Source: Alterisphingorhabdus sp038748365
GTDB taxonomy: Bacteria > Pseudomonadota > Alphaproteobacteria > Sphingomonadales > Sphingomonadaceae
Reading direction: 5' to 3'
DNA length: 64,000 nt
NCBI GenBank assembly: GCA_038748365.1
Contig: JBCDIZ010000001.1
Location: 62,001 to 126,000 of the forward strand
Shown: one piece after another, positions 7,988-16,317 of the stretch
Layout: each line of letters begins with the position of its first letter
Numbering within the stretch: the stretch's first letter is position 1
Position numbers and translations under genes: made by a program
Notes under the pieces: generated by a model
The model's database searches: none
The model's input: only the letters and a program-made list of their open reading frames with translations
What the model was told of the DNA's origin: nothing

Positions 7988-8158
7988 TCACGCTGCCGGA
8001 CAGCGCCACATTGTGAATGGCAAATCCATGCTAGCCATTTAACCGAAATACGCTAGTCTCTCGTCATCAGTGCTTCGAGTCACAGCATGTCGACTCACTT
8101 ATAGGCATAAGCACCAGGGTCGCTTGCTAGTAGATGCATTTTGCAGGAGGGGCAGACC

Positions 8159-9514
8159 ATGGCAGTATCCGATCACGTAAATCTCGAAACCTTTATGGCC
8201 GGTGTGCAAAAGCGCAATCCGGGTCAGACAGAATTTATTCAAGCTGTGCAGGAAGTTGCACAGGATATTTTCGAATTTATCGACGATAAGGAAGAATATC
8301 ATTCAGCGCAGATATTGCGCCGTATCGCCGAACCGGATCGCGTGGTCTCGTTCCGTGTTTGCTGGGAGGACGATAATCACAATATCCGCGTCCAGCGTGG
8401 CTGGCGGGTGCAGAATAACAATGCCATCGGCCCCTATAAGGGCGGTATCCGTTTCCACCCATCGGTGACGGAAAGCGTGCTGAAATTCCTTGCCTTTGAG
8501 CAGACCTTCAAAAACTCGCTTACCGGCCTGCCAATGGGCGGCGGCAAGGGCGGCGCGAATTTCAATCCGCGCGGTAAATCGGACAGCGAAGTGATGCGCT
8601 TTTGTCAGTCTTTCATGACAGAGCTTTATCGCCATATCGGCCCCGATACGGACGTGCCTGCGGGTGATATTGGGGTTGGCGCGCGTGAAATTGGTTATAT
8701 GTTCGGCCAGTATAAACGCATCACCAATCGCTGGGAGGGCGTTCTCACCGGCAAGGGCCTGGAATATGGCGGCTCGCAGATGCGGCCCGAAGCCACCGGC
8801 TATGGCGCGGTGTATTTCCTGCAAAACATGCTCAAACATTCGGGCGAAGATGTCGAAGGCAAAACCGCGATTATCTCGGGTTCAGGCAATGTCGCTACCC
8901 ATGCGGCGGAGAAGGTAACACAGCTGGGCGGCAAGGTACTGACGCTTTCGGATAGCGGCGGCTTTATCCATGATCCCAATGGCATTGATCAGGAAAAGAT
9001 CGACTGGGTGAAACATCTGAAAAATGTAAAGCGCGGCCGTATCAGCGAATATGCCGATGCGTTTTCCGGCGCCAGCTATCATGAGGGCAAACGGCCCTGG
9101 AGTGTAGCGGCTGATCTGGCGCTGCCTTGCGCAACCCAGAACGAGCTTAACGGCGATGAAGCAGCCACCATGGTGGGCAATGGCGTTAAGGCTGTCTCGG
9201 AAGGCGCCAACATGCCGACGACACTGGACGGTGTGAAGGCGTTCCATGACGCCAAAATCATTTACGGCCCCGGCAAGGCCGCCAATGCCGGCGGGGTTGC
9301 TGTTTCGGGTCTGGAAATGAGCCAGAATGCTGAGCGCATCAGCTGGAACCATGAACGTCTTGGTCAAATGCTTACCGACCTGATGGAAGGTATTCACGGC
9401 AAATGCGTCGAATATGGCGATCAGGGTGACGGCTATGTCGACTATGTCAAAGGCGCCAATATCGCTGGCTTCAAAAAGGTTGCCGATGCGATGCTGGCTT
9501 ACGGGGTGGTGTGA
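8159..9514 (+). CDS. gdhA: NADP-specific glutamate dehydrogenase
   Basis: Encodes 451 residues of the hexameric 50-kDa class that aminates 2-oxoglutarate to glutamate. The start at 8159 follows a strong GCAGGAGGGG ribosome-binding site; an upstream TTG at 8141 lies inside that site and is rejected. Visible motifs are GPYKGGIRFHPSV, the catalytic-lysine region GLPMGGGKGG and the Rossmann GSGNVATHAAEK. Use of NADP is inferred from overall family resemblance. It links ammonia assimilation to the TCA intermediate made by icd nearby. Confidence 0.96.
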   Translation: MAVSDHVNLETFMAGVQKRNPGQTEFIQAVQEVAQDIFEFIDDKEEYHSAQILRRIAEPDRVVSFRVCWEDDNHNIRVQRGWRVQNNNAIGPYKGGIRFHPSVTESVLKFLAFEQTFKNSLTGLPMGGGKGGANFNPRGKSDSEVMRFCQSFMTELYRHIGPDTDVPAGDIGVGAREIGYMFGQYKRITNRWEGVLTGKGLEYGGSQMRPEATGYGAVYFLQNMLKHSGEDVEGKTAIISGSGNVATHAAEKVTQLGGKVLTLSDSGGFIHDPNGIDQEKIDWVKHLKNVKRGRISEYADAFSGASYHEGKRPWSVAADLALPCATQNELNGDEAATMVGNGVKAVSEGANMPTTLDGVKAFHDAKIIYGPGKAANAGGVAVSGLEMSQNAERISWNHERLGQMLTDLMEGIHGKCVEYGDQGDGYVDYVKGANIAGFKKVADAMLAYGVV

Positions 9515-9544
9515 TCAACCCGATGAAATTTCGTCTTTAAGGGG

Positions 9545-11335
9545 TCAGCGCGAATAGGGGCGGGCTGGATTGGTGGTCGACTTCAGCAGCGGTTTTTCTT
9601 CGAGCTCGCCATCATCCATTATCTTGTCACGCATTTCATCACGCTTTTCGTGGATGGAGGCGAGCACTGGCCCCATGCCAATGCCGAGATCGACCAACGC
9701 CGCCTCTGATATCTGCAAAGAGCTTTCCAGCGTTTCCGGCACCGCAACCGATGCGCCAGCGCGATAGAGTTCGGCGGCATTATCAGTATCGCGGGCGCGG
9801 GCGATGATCGTCAAATCAGGAACCCAGCCGCGTACCCGTTTGACGATGCGCGCTGCCAATACCGGCTCATCCATGGTGATGATCAGCGCGCGTGCATGGC
9901 CGAGCTGCAGGCGGTCGATTATTTCGGGTCGCGAAACATCGCCATAAAGGATATCATAGCCGTTGCGCCGACCGCGTGCGACCATATCGATATTGGAATC
10001 TATGGCGATATAAGGTTGCTCGTGCTTTTCCAGCATGTCCGCGACCATCACGCCGACACGACCAAAGCCAAAAATCACTGAGCGGTCGGCGGTTTTGCCT
10101 TCCTGAGCCTCTGGTTCTTCGCTGGTTGCCATTTCAACCCGCCGGGCAATATCATGCCCCAGCCGTGCCAATAGCGGCGTAATAGTGAGACCAATAGCGG
10201 TGACAATCTGCCAGAATTGTGCTGTTTCCGGGTTGATCAGTTGTGCCGTTGCCGCGGCGGCGAGGACGATCAATGTGGTTTCTGAAGGGCTGGCCATCAA
10301 GACACCAGCTTCGGTTGCCGTGCCTCTGGCGGCCCCGGCAAAGCGCAGCAGCAATCCGGTCACCAGCGCCTTTATCAACACAACACCGCACACGGCAAAG
10401 AGCAGGCTATCCCAGTTTTCCGCTATCACTTTGAGGTCGATGCTCATCCCCACGGTGATAAGGAACACGCCGAGAGCCAGTCCTTTAAACGGTGCGGTAA
10501 TCACTTCGACTTCGCCGACATATTCGGTTTCGGCGATCAACAGCCCCGCCAATAGCGCGCCGACAATCGGGGAAAGGCCGATTGAACCTGTGACCAGGCT
10601 GGCTACGATCACCACCAGCAGGCTGGCCGCGAGGAACAGTTCCGGGCTCTTGGTGCGTGCGGCCTGAGCGAAGAGTTGCGGTAGGAGCAGCCGCCCCAGC
10701 AACATCATGCCGATAATCACAAATGTTCCAATCAGCAGGACATTGACCAATCCCGTCCAGCTATCGCCATCCGCCGCAGCCTGTGGTGCAATCGCACCGA
10801 GCAGGAAGATGATCGGCACAATCGCGACATCCTCAAACAGCAACATAGCCAGCGCCGCCTTGCCTACAGGTGAGCTGGTGCCCGACATGGGCAGCACAAG
10901 AGCGGTGGAGGAGAGGGCGAGAGCAAGGCCGAGACCCAAGGCCCCTTGCCAATTTTGCGATGTAATCAGATTGAGTGCGATGGCGATGAGGAGGCCAGAT
11001 ATCACCAATTCGGCCGCACCCACGCCAAAGACCAGCTTGCGCAGCGCCCAGAGCCGTTTGAAGGACAGCTCCAAGCCGATGGAGAAAAGCAGGAGGATAA
11101 TCCCAAATTCGGCGAACGGCTCAATCGGTTCGGTATCCGATATGGTGACATAGCTCAGCCAGCGATATTCATCGGTCAGCGCGCCCAGCCCGGCAGGGCC
11201 AACCAATATGCCCACCAAGATAAAACCGATAATCGGGGTGATGCGAAAGCGCGCAAAGGCGGGTATGACAATGCCCGCCGCGCCGAGAATAACCAGCGCT
11301 TCGGACATGCCTTCAATTTGCAATTCACCTGCCAT
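9545..11335 (-). CDS. CPA2-family cation:proton antiporter with TrkA-N domain (KefB/KefC-like)
   Basis: Encodes 596 residues. The first two-thirds are about 12 membrane segments of a Na+/H+ exchanger-type transporter (ARFRITPIIGFILVGILVGP near the N-terminus). The last third is a cytoplasmic nucleotide-binding RCK/TrkA-N domain starting at SVIFGFGRVGVMVADML with a GxGxxG motif. Such proteins move K+ or Na+ against H+. Starts at 11335 or, equally possible, at the in-frame ATG at 11311 (MSEALVIL). It is convergent with gdhA, with a 30-base gap. The exact ion cannot be told. Confidence 0.88.
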   Translation of the reverse strand: MAGELQIEGMSEALVILGAAGIVIPAFARFRITPIIGFILVGILVGPAGLGALTDEYRWLSYVTISDTEPIEPFAEFGIILLLFSIGLELSFKRLWALRKLVFGVGAAELVISGLLIAIALNLITSQNWQGALGLGLALALSSTALVLPMSGTSSPVGKAALAMLLFEDVAIVPIIFLLGAIAPQAAADGDSWTGLVNVLLIGTFVIIGMMLLGRLLLPQLFAQAARTKSPELFLAASLLVVIVASLVTGSIGLSPIVGALLAGLLIAETEYVGEVEVITAPFKGLALGVFLITVGMSIDLKVIAENWDSLLFAVCGVVLIKALVTGLLLRFAGAARGTATEAGVLMASPSETTLIVLAAAATAQLINPETAQFWQIVTAIGLTITPLLARLGHDIARRVEMATSEEPEAQEGKTADRSVIFGFGRVGVMVADMLEKHEQPYIAIDSNIDMVARGRRNGYDILYGDVSRPEIIDRLQLGHARALIITMDEPVLAARIVKRVRGWVPDLTIIARARDTDNAAELYRAGASVAVPETLESSLQISEAALVDLGIGMGPVLASIHEKRDEMRDKIMDDGELEEKPLLKSTTNPARPYSR

Positions 11336-11411
11336 GCTCAGTCTAATGCCGGATGGCAGAGATTAAGTCAGCAAGTTTATGATTTGCGTCGGATGCGGAG
11401 ACGAACAGGGC

Positions 11412-12632
11412 TTATTGCCAGTTGCCCATTTCCTTTTCGAGATTCTGGACGATCGCCTCGAAGAACTGGCCTGTGGTCATCCAGTTCTGATCGGGGCCGA
11501 TCAATATGGCGAGGTCCTTGGTCATATCGCCATTTTCCACCGTTTCGATACAGACGCGCTCCAGCGTTTCGGCAAAACGGACCACATCGGGTGTCTCATC
11601 AAACTTGCCACGATACATCAGGCCGCGGGTCCAGGCGAAGATCGACGCAATCGGGTTGGTCGAGGTTGCCTTGCCCTGCTGGTGCATACGATAGTGGCGG
11701 GTAACAGTGCCGTGGGCAGCTTCGGCTTCGACTGTCTTGCCATCCGGTGTCATCAGAACCGAGGTCATCAGGCCGAGTGAACCAAAGCCCTGTGCCACGG
11801 TGTCGGACTGCACATCGCCGTCATAATTTTTGCAGGCCCAGACAAACTTGCCGTTCCATTTCAGTGCTGAGGCGACCATGTCATCGATCAGGCGATGCTG
11901 ATATTCGATGCCAAGCTTGTCAAATTGAACCTTGAATTCATTCTGGAAAACTTCCTCGAACAGATCCTTGAAACGGCCATCATAGGCCTTCATGATTGTG
12001 TTCTTGGTCGAGAGATAGACCGGCCATCCGCGATTAAGGCCATAGTTCATCGATGCGCGGGCAAAATCGCGGATCGAGTCATCAAGATTGTACATCGCCA
12101 TGGCGACACCTGATGACGGGAACTGGAACACTTCTTCATCGATATTGGTGCCGTCCTCGCCTTCAAAGACGAGACGCAGCTTGCCGGGGCCTGGGACTAG
12201 AAAGTCTGTAGCTTTATATTGGTCGCCAAAAGCATGACGGCCGACAACAATCGGGTCGGTCCATCCGGGGACCAAGCGGGGGACATTGTCAATTACGATT
12301 GGTTCGCGGAACACCACGCCACCCAGGATGTTGCGGATGGTGCCATTGGGCGACTTCCACATTTTTTTGAGGTCAAATTCCTCAACCCGTGCCTCATCCG
12401 GGGTGATGGTCGCGCATTTGACGCCGACGCCATGCTCGCGAATGGCATTAGCGGCATCCACGGTGATGCGGTCATTGGTCTCGTCGCGCTTTTCGACGGA
12501 TAAATCATAATATTTCAGGTCGATATCGAGATACGGTTCGATCAGGCGTTCGCGAATCCATTGCCATATGATCCGCGTCATTTCATCGCCGTCAATTTCA
12601 ACGACGGGGTTTTTCACCTTGATCTTTGCCAT
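11412..12632 (-). CDS. icd: NADP-dependent isocitrate dehydrogenase
   Basis: Encodes 406 residues of the homodimeric, eukaryotic-like IDH subfamily common in alphaproteobacteria. It oxidises isocitrate to 2-oxoglutarate and CO2. Seen are KVKNPVVEIDGDEMTRIIW at the N-terminus and the C-terminal AAHGTVTRHYRMHQQG, a substrate/NADP-site region. Length matches the family (about 405). It lies upstream of the antiporter gene on the same strand with a gap of 76 bases; co-transcription is possible but not evident. Confidence 0.97.
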   Translation of the reverse strand: MAKIKVKNPVVEIDGDEMTRIIWQWIRERLIEPYLDIDLKYYDLSVEKRDETNDRITVDAANAIREHGVGVKCATITPDEARVEEFDLKKMWKSPNGTIRNILGGVVFREPIVIDNVPRLVPGWTDPIVVGRHAFGDQYKATDFLVPGPGKLRLVFEGEDGTNIDEEVFQFPSSGVAMAMYNLDDSIRDFARASMNYGLNRGWPVYLSTKNTIMKAYDGRFKDLFEEVFQNEFKVQFDKLGIEYQHRLIDDMVASALKWNGKFVWACKNYDGDVQSDTVAQGFGSLGLMTSVLMTPDGKTVEAEAAHGTVTRHYRMHQQGKATSTNPIASIFAWTRGLMYRGKFDETPDVVRFAETLERVCIETVENGDMTKDLAILIGPDQNWMTTGQFFEAIVQNLEKEMGNWQ

Positions 12633-12813
12633 GTGTGTCTTTCCTGAAAATAGAGCCTAATAGGGGTCTTTAGGGAGGGGATGTGACGTGTGACCGCCTC
12701 TTAGCAAAGCCGCGCCATATATCAACTGTCGCTGCACGGAATTTGCGCGTTGGTTGCAATAAGGCGTTTCAATGACTGTTGTAACCGCATGAAACAGTGA
12801 TTATGGCGCTGCC

Positions 12814-13548
12814 ATGGCAAAAGACATTCTCGATAATCGCGGCAATGGCATCACCGAATGGCGGTTTCCTCCGGTGCATCCGGAGGGACGCAAATTTGCG
12901 GTTATTGCCGGGGCGATTACGCTGGTGTTCTTCCTGCTGGGTTGGAACATACTGGCCTGGCCGATGGTGGGTATCACCGCATGGGTGGCCGCGTTTTTCC
13001 GTGACCCCAAGCGGGTAACTATCGACCATCCGCAGCTGATAACCGCGCCGGCCGATGGTCTGATTACGCTGATTCAGGAGGTCGTACCACCTGCCGAAAT
13101 GGCCGGACCGGACGGGCTGGGCGATGATCCGCTGGTGCGTGTCTCGATTTTTATGAGCGTGTTCGACGTCCATATTAATCGCGCGCCGATCGGCGGCACG
13201 GTAAAGCGGGTGGTCTATATTCCGGGCAAATTCCTCAATGCCGATCTCGACAAGGCGAGCGAAGATAATGAGCGGCAGCATTTCCTGATTGAGCGCGATG
13301 ATGGGATGCGCGTCGGCTTCACCCAGATTGCCGGGCTTGTGGCGCGGCGGATTGTGCCGTTCGTCAAGGATGGTGATGTTGTTGCCATTGGCCAGCGTGT
13401 CGGCCTGATTCGCTTCGGCAGCCGAGTGGATATCTACCTGCCCAAGGGCACATTACCGCGCGTTGTTAAAGGGCAGCGGACCGTCGCCGGTGAAACGGTG
13501 ATGGCCGAGATTGCCGCCGCACCGCAGTTGACGGGCATCAGTCAATAA
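12814..13548 (+). CDS. psd: Phosphatidylserine decarboxylase proenzyme, short type
   Basis: Encodes 244 residues. Psd decarboxylates phosphatidylserine to phosphatidylethanolamine at the inner membrane and self-cleaves to form a pyruvoyl group. The cleavage site is the Gly-Ser of RFGSRVDIYLP, about residues 202-203, as in the short Psd subfamily. Two hydrophobic segments lie near the N-terminus (about residues 25-60), ending in the FFRDPKR motif. It is followed after 177 bases by pssA, which supplies the substrate, so the two form a phospholipid module. Confidence 0.96.
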   Translation: MAKDILDNRGNGITEWRFPPVHPEGRKFAVIAGAITLVFFLLGWNILAWPMVGITAWVAAFFRDPKRVTIDHPQLITAPADGLITLIQEVVPPAEMAGPDGLGDDPLVRVSIFMSVFDVHINRAPIGGTVKRVVYIPGKFLNADLDKASEDNERQHFLIERDDGMRVGFTQIAGLVARRIVPFVKDGDVVAIGQRVGLIRFGSRVDIYLPKGTLPRVVKGQRTVAGETVMAEIAAAPQLTGISQ

Positions 13549-13595
13549 TGCCAGCATCGCGCTAATGCCTTCAGTTAGCAGGCACCCATATATCC

Positions 13596-13667
13596 CGTTC
13601 GCCTCGAGCGAAGTCGAGAGGCCGGCGCAGGTTGAGAAATGTGTCTCGACTACGCTCGACACGAACG
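13596..13667. repeat. TCGAGCGAAGTCGAGA-type palindromic repeat, copy 1
   Basis: A 72-base imperfect palindrome in the psd-pssA gap. The left arm CGTTCGCCTCGAGCGAAGTC mirrors the right arm ending in GCTCGACACGAACG. The same family recurs at 31855-31964 inside gspJ. It is a dispersed non-coding repeat, not an insertion sequence: no transposase frame is present. Confidence 0.85.
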
Positions 13668-13725
13668 GAGATTTGCAAGACCGATCTACATTGGCTCATA
13701 GTGGTTTCGGAAGCGAAGGCTGTTA

Positions 13726-14553
13726 ATGGCGAAAAAACCTCCAGCTGATCGATTGTCGACGCGTTTGCGCGATCGTCGATTGCGCTTGCTTCAGCGGCGT
13801 CGCGGTCTATCTCTGCGTGCGGTGGTGCCGAATGGGGTCACAGTATTGGCCATGTGCTTTGGCCTTACCGCGATCCGTTTCGCCTTCGCCGAGCAATGGG
13901 CGATGGCGGTGGGGGCAATCGTTGTTGCAGGCGTTCTGGATGGCATGGATGGCCGTATAGCGCGGCTGATGAATGCGCAGAGCCGTTTCGGTGCCGAACT
14001 GGATTCCTTAAGTGACTCGATAGCTTTTGGTGTTTCGCCCGCGCTGGTACTTTATCTCTGGTCACTGCAATATCTGCCAAAATTCGGCTGGATTATCGCG
14101 CTGACCATAGCCGTCGCCTGTGCCCTGCGACTGGCGCGGTTCAATGCGCAGATTGATATTGATGACCAGCCGCATAAATCGGCTGGTTTTCTTACCGGAG
14201 TTCCGTCACCGGCAGGTGCTGGTTTGGCGTTTCTGCCGGTTTATCTGTGGCTGATTACGGATAATCCGATGTTTCGCGAGGCCTGGATTGTCGGCCCTTG
14301 GGTCGTTCTCATTGCATTTCTGATGATCTCGAATGTCGCAACATTCAGTTGGTCGTCATTGCGGCTGCGACGGAATATCAGACTGGAAGCAATTGCCCTG
14401 GTCGGACTGGTTGGCGCTGCGGCGATTACAGCCCCTTGGTGGACACTGACCGGGATCAGCATATTCTATATCGGGCTCATCCCATTTGGCATCATAAGCT
14501 ATGCCAAGGCCAAGAGGCGTCAGGAAGCTGTCAGTCAGGCGGCTTCGGAATAA
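13726..14553 (+). CDS. pssA: CDP-diacylglycerol-serine O-phosphatidyltransferase
   Basis: Encodes 275 residues, a multi-spanning enzyme that makes phosphatidylserine from CDP-DAG and serine. The CDP-alcohol phosphotransferase signature is intact (DGMDGRIAR, then GAELDSLSDS, about residues 66-92). The N-terminal 25 or so residues are basic and soluble (LRDRRLRLLQRRRGLSLR). It works with psd just upstream. Its 3' end overlaps the convergent small gene at 14535 by 19 bases. Confidence 0.96.
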   Translation: MAKKPPADRLSTRLRDRRLRLLQRRRGLSLRAVVPNGVTVLAMCFGLTAIRFAFAEQWAMAVGAIVVAGVLDGMDGRIARLMNAQSRFGAELDSLSDSIAFGVSPALVLYLWSLQYLPKFGWIIALTIAVACALRLARFNAQIDIDDQPHKSAGFLTGVPSPAGAGLAFLPVYLWLITDNPMFREAWIVGPWVVLIAFLMISNVATFSWSSLRLRRNIRLEAIALVGLVGAAAITAPWWTLTGISIFYIGLIPFGIISYAKAKRRQEAVSQAASE

Positions 14554-14825
14554 ATGTCTATCCGCGGGTCATTAGCGATGGTGGCGTAGTCGCGAAAATT
14601 GACCGGAATAATCGTGTTCGCGTGACGGTTCAGAGCGGGGCCAAGTGGTGCGATAACAGGCTGGGCATAATGGCGCACTGAGATATTGGCAGGGCGCGGC
14701 ATAATATCATTGCCTGCTAATGTGCGCTTTACCGCCGTACCATGTTCTGCCCAGCTTGCTATCACAGCATAGGCCGCGAAAATCAGTGATCCGGTAAAAA
14801 ATGCTGCAATCAGAAAACCTGCCAT
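14535..14825 (-). CDS. Small single-span membrane protein, possible SOS-regulated gene
   Basis: Encodes 96 residues with one hydrophobic segment at about residues 3-25 (FLIAAFFTGSLIFAAYAVIA) and a soluble C-terminal part rich in proline and asparagine. No domain is recognised. Its start codon is 52 bases from a perfect inverted pair of DnaA boxes (14877-14897) and 127 bases from two tandem LexA boxes (14952-14987). That suggests control by DNA damage or replication state. Small membrane division inhibitors such as Caulobacter SidA are a functional precedent, but no sequence similarity to SidA is claimed. That the frame is a real gene is likely, not certain. Confidence 0.65.
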   Translation of the reverse strand: MAGFLIAAFFTGSLIFAAYAVIASWAEHGTAVKRTLAGNDIMPRPANISVRHYAQPVIAPLGPALNRHANTIIPVNFRDYATIANDPRIDIYSEAA

Positions 14826-14876
14826 ATCTCTATCCCGTCCGCTTCCTGGCGCCTTGAGGTGCCGCTTTGTTCCAGT

Positions 14877-14897
14877 TTATCCACAACCTGTGGATAA
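14877..14897. promoter_or_regulatory. Inverted pair of consensus DnaA boxes
   Basis: TTATCCACA (14877-14885) and TGTGGATAA (14889-14897) are two perfect consensus DnaA boxes, facing each other across the 3 bases ACC. An AT-rich stretch follows up to about 14990. With only two boxes and no usual origin neighbours this is better read as a DnaA-bound regulatory or titration site than as oriC. It lies upstream of the minus-strand small membrane protein gene. Confidence 0.7.
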
Positions 14898-14951
14898 GAG
14901 GCGTTGTTGCCAGTAATTCGTGACATTCGGTAAAAAGTTACGAATCATTAT

Positions 14952-14987
14952 GTTCATTTAATGTTCTCTATTGTTCATATCATGTTC
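14952..14987. promoter_or_regulatory. Two tandem LexA (SOS) boxes, GTTC-N7-GTTC
   Basis: GTTC at 14952-14955 and 14963-14966 are spaced by exactly 7 bases; GTTC at 14973-14976 and 14984-14987 likewise. This is the known alphaproteobacterial LexA recognition form (direct repeat GTTCN7GTTC). The two boxes are 21 bases apart, centre to centre, on the same face of the helix. The nearest start codons are 14825 on the minus strand (127 bases away) and rpsB at 15296 on the plus strand (309 bases away, across a palindromic repeat). Confidence 0.7.
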
Positions 14988-15029
14988 TCTTCGTCAAGGG
15001 CTAAATGATCTGTCCTATGCTTTTCCATT

Positions 15030-15158
15030 GATCCTCCCCGTTCGCGGGGAGGTGGCAGCGCTTAGCGCTGTCGGAGGGGGCGTTTCACTAGTCACGGCGC
15101 AAGCGGCAATCCCCCTCCACCACCTTCGGCGGTCCCCCTCCCCGTGCCGGGGAGGATC
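15030..15158. repeat. CCTCCCCG palindromic repeat element, copy 2
   Basis: A 129-base element with inverted ends GATCCTCCCCG (15030-15040) and CGGGGAGGATC (15148-15158). It contains the paired inner blocks GGAGGGGG and CCCCCTCC seen in the other copies. It lies between the SOS boxes and rpsB, so it is likely transcribed in the rpsB leader or acts as a terminator of anything started upstream. Confidence 0.88.
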
Positions 15159-15295
15159 AAGGGTGCAAAATAATGCTGGATTTTCCCGCAAAAGGCGCTT
15201 AAGGGCGCGGCTATTCCACATGATGTGCAACATATTCCGGTGCCGAATTATTCGGTCACCCGCGCATCAGAGGCTCAACCGGAAGGAGAAAGACT

Positions 15296-16165
15296 ATGGC
15301 GGATACTACCGTCACCATGCAGCAATTGATTGAAGCCGGTGCCCATTTCGGTCACCAAACCCACCGTTGGAATCCGCGGATGAAGCCGTATATTTTCGGC
15401 TCCCGCAACGGCATCCACATTATCGACCTGTCGCAGACTGTGCCGCTTTTCGCGCGCTCGCTTGAATTTGTGTCGTCCACCGTCAAAGCAGGCGGCAAGG
15501 TGCTGTTCGTTGGTACCAAGCGTCAGGCGCAGCAGCCAATTGCTGAAGCAGCCCGTTCGTGTGGCCAGCACTTCGTCAACCATCGCTGGCTCGGCGGCAT
15601 GCTGACCAACTGGAAAACCATTTCCAATTCGATCAAGCGTCTGAAGTCGCTCGAAGAGCAGCTGGGTGGCGACACTTCCGGTTTCACCAAGAAGGAAGTT
15701 CTGCAGCTGACCCGTGAGCGCGACAAGCTGGAACTTTCGCTTGGCGGTATCCGCGATATGGGCGGTATTCCCGATGTCATGTTCGTGATTGACGCGAACA
15801 AGGAAGATCTGGCGATCAAGGAAGCCAATGTTTTGGGCATTCCCGTGATTGCGATCCTCGACACCAATACCGATCCAACCAACATCGCTTTCCCGGTTCC
15901 GGCCAATGATGATGCTAGCCGTGCGGTGCGTCTCTACTGCGATGCCATCGCAGCAGCAGCAAGTCAGGGCGGCGCCAATGCGGCTGCAGCGAGCGGTGAA
16001 GATCTGGGCGCAGCGGCTGAACCGGCTGCTGAAGCGATCATTGCCGAGCCTGCACCTGAAGCCGAAGCGGCGCCTGTTGAAGCGGCTCCAGCCGAAGTGG
16101 CTCCAGTCGAAGCTGAGCCTGAAGCAGAAGCCCCGGCCGAAGCTGAAGCAGCCAAGGCCGAATAA
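15296..16165 (+). CDS. rpsB: 30S ribosomal protein S2 with an acidic C-terminal extension
   Basis: Encodes 289 residues, about 48 more than E. coli S2. The core is clear: QQLIEAGAHFGHQTHRWNPR near the N-terminus and NHRWLGGMLTNWKT in the middle. From about residue 225 the sequence is a low-complexity tail of Ala, Glu, Pro and Val. A GGAAGGAG ribosome-binding site precedes the ATG. S2 joins the small subunit late and contacts S1. The gene begins the translation-factor block rpsB-tsf-pyrH-frr. Confidence 0.98.
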   Translation: MADTTVTMQQLIEAGAHFGHQTHRWNPRMKPYIFGSRNGIHIIDLSQTVPLFARSLEFVSSTVKAGGKVLFVGTKRQAQQPIAEAARSCGQHFVNHRWLGGMLTNWKTISNSIKRLKSLEEQLGGDTSGFTKKEVLQLTRERDKLELSLGGIRDMGGIPDVMFVIDANKEDLAIKEANVLGIPVIAILDTNTDPTNIAFPVPANDDASRAVRLYCDAIAAAASQGGANAAAASGEDLGAAAEPAAEAIIAEPAPEAEAAPVEAAPAEVAPVEAEPEAEAPAEAEAAKAE

Positions 16166-16177
16166 GCGATCACTATC

Positions 16178-16202
16178 GGAGCGGTCATTTGCGCACCGCT
16201 CC
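16178..16202 (+). terminator. Hairpin between rpsB and tsf
   Basis: GGAGCGGT (16178-16185) pairs perfectly with ACCGCTCC (16195-16202) across a 9-base loop, just after the rpsB stop. A second stem, GCCCGC/GCGGGC (16233-16250), follows and runs into ACATTTTCTT. Together they may attenuate transcription into tsf or protect the rpsB mRNA 3' end. There is no strong T-tract after the first stem. Confidence 0.5.
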
Positions 16203-16317
16203 GGCTTCGCATTACGCGAAACTGCAATAGTTGCCCGCTAAGGCGCGGGCACATTTTCTTTGCAACATATCACACGGTCCATCTGGGCCGCATGACACAA
16301 TCTGAAGGATATCAATC

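Noticed and set aside
10946..11704. Plus-strand frame opposite the antiporter gene and icd
   Set aside because: Spans two genes in antisense and has no recognisable sequence features.
13596..13667. Transposon end or insertion sequence in the psd-pssA gap
   Set aside because: Only a 72-base palindrome with no transposase and no target duplication identified.
14877..14990. Chromosomal replication origin
   Set aside because: Only two DnaA boxes, no hemE, dnaA, gidA or parAB neighbours; a regulatory site is a simpler reading.
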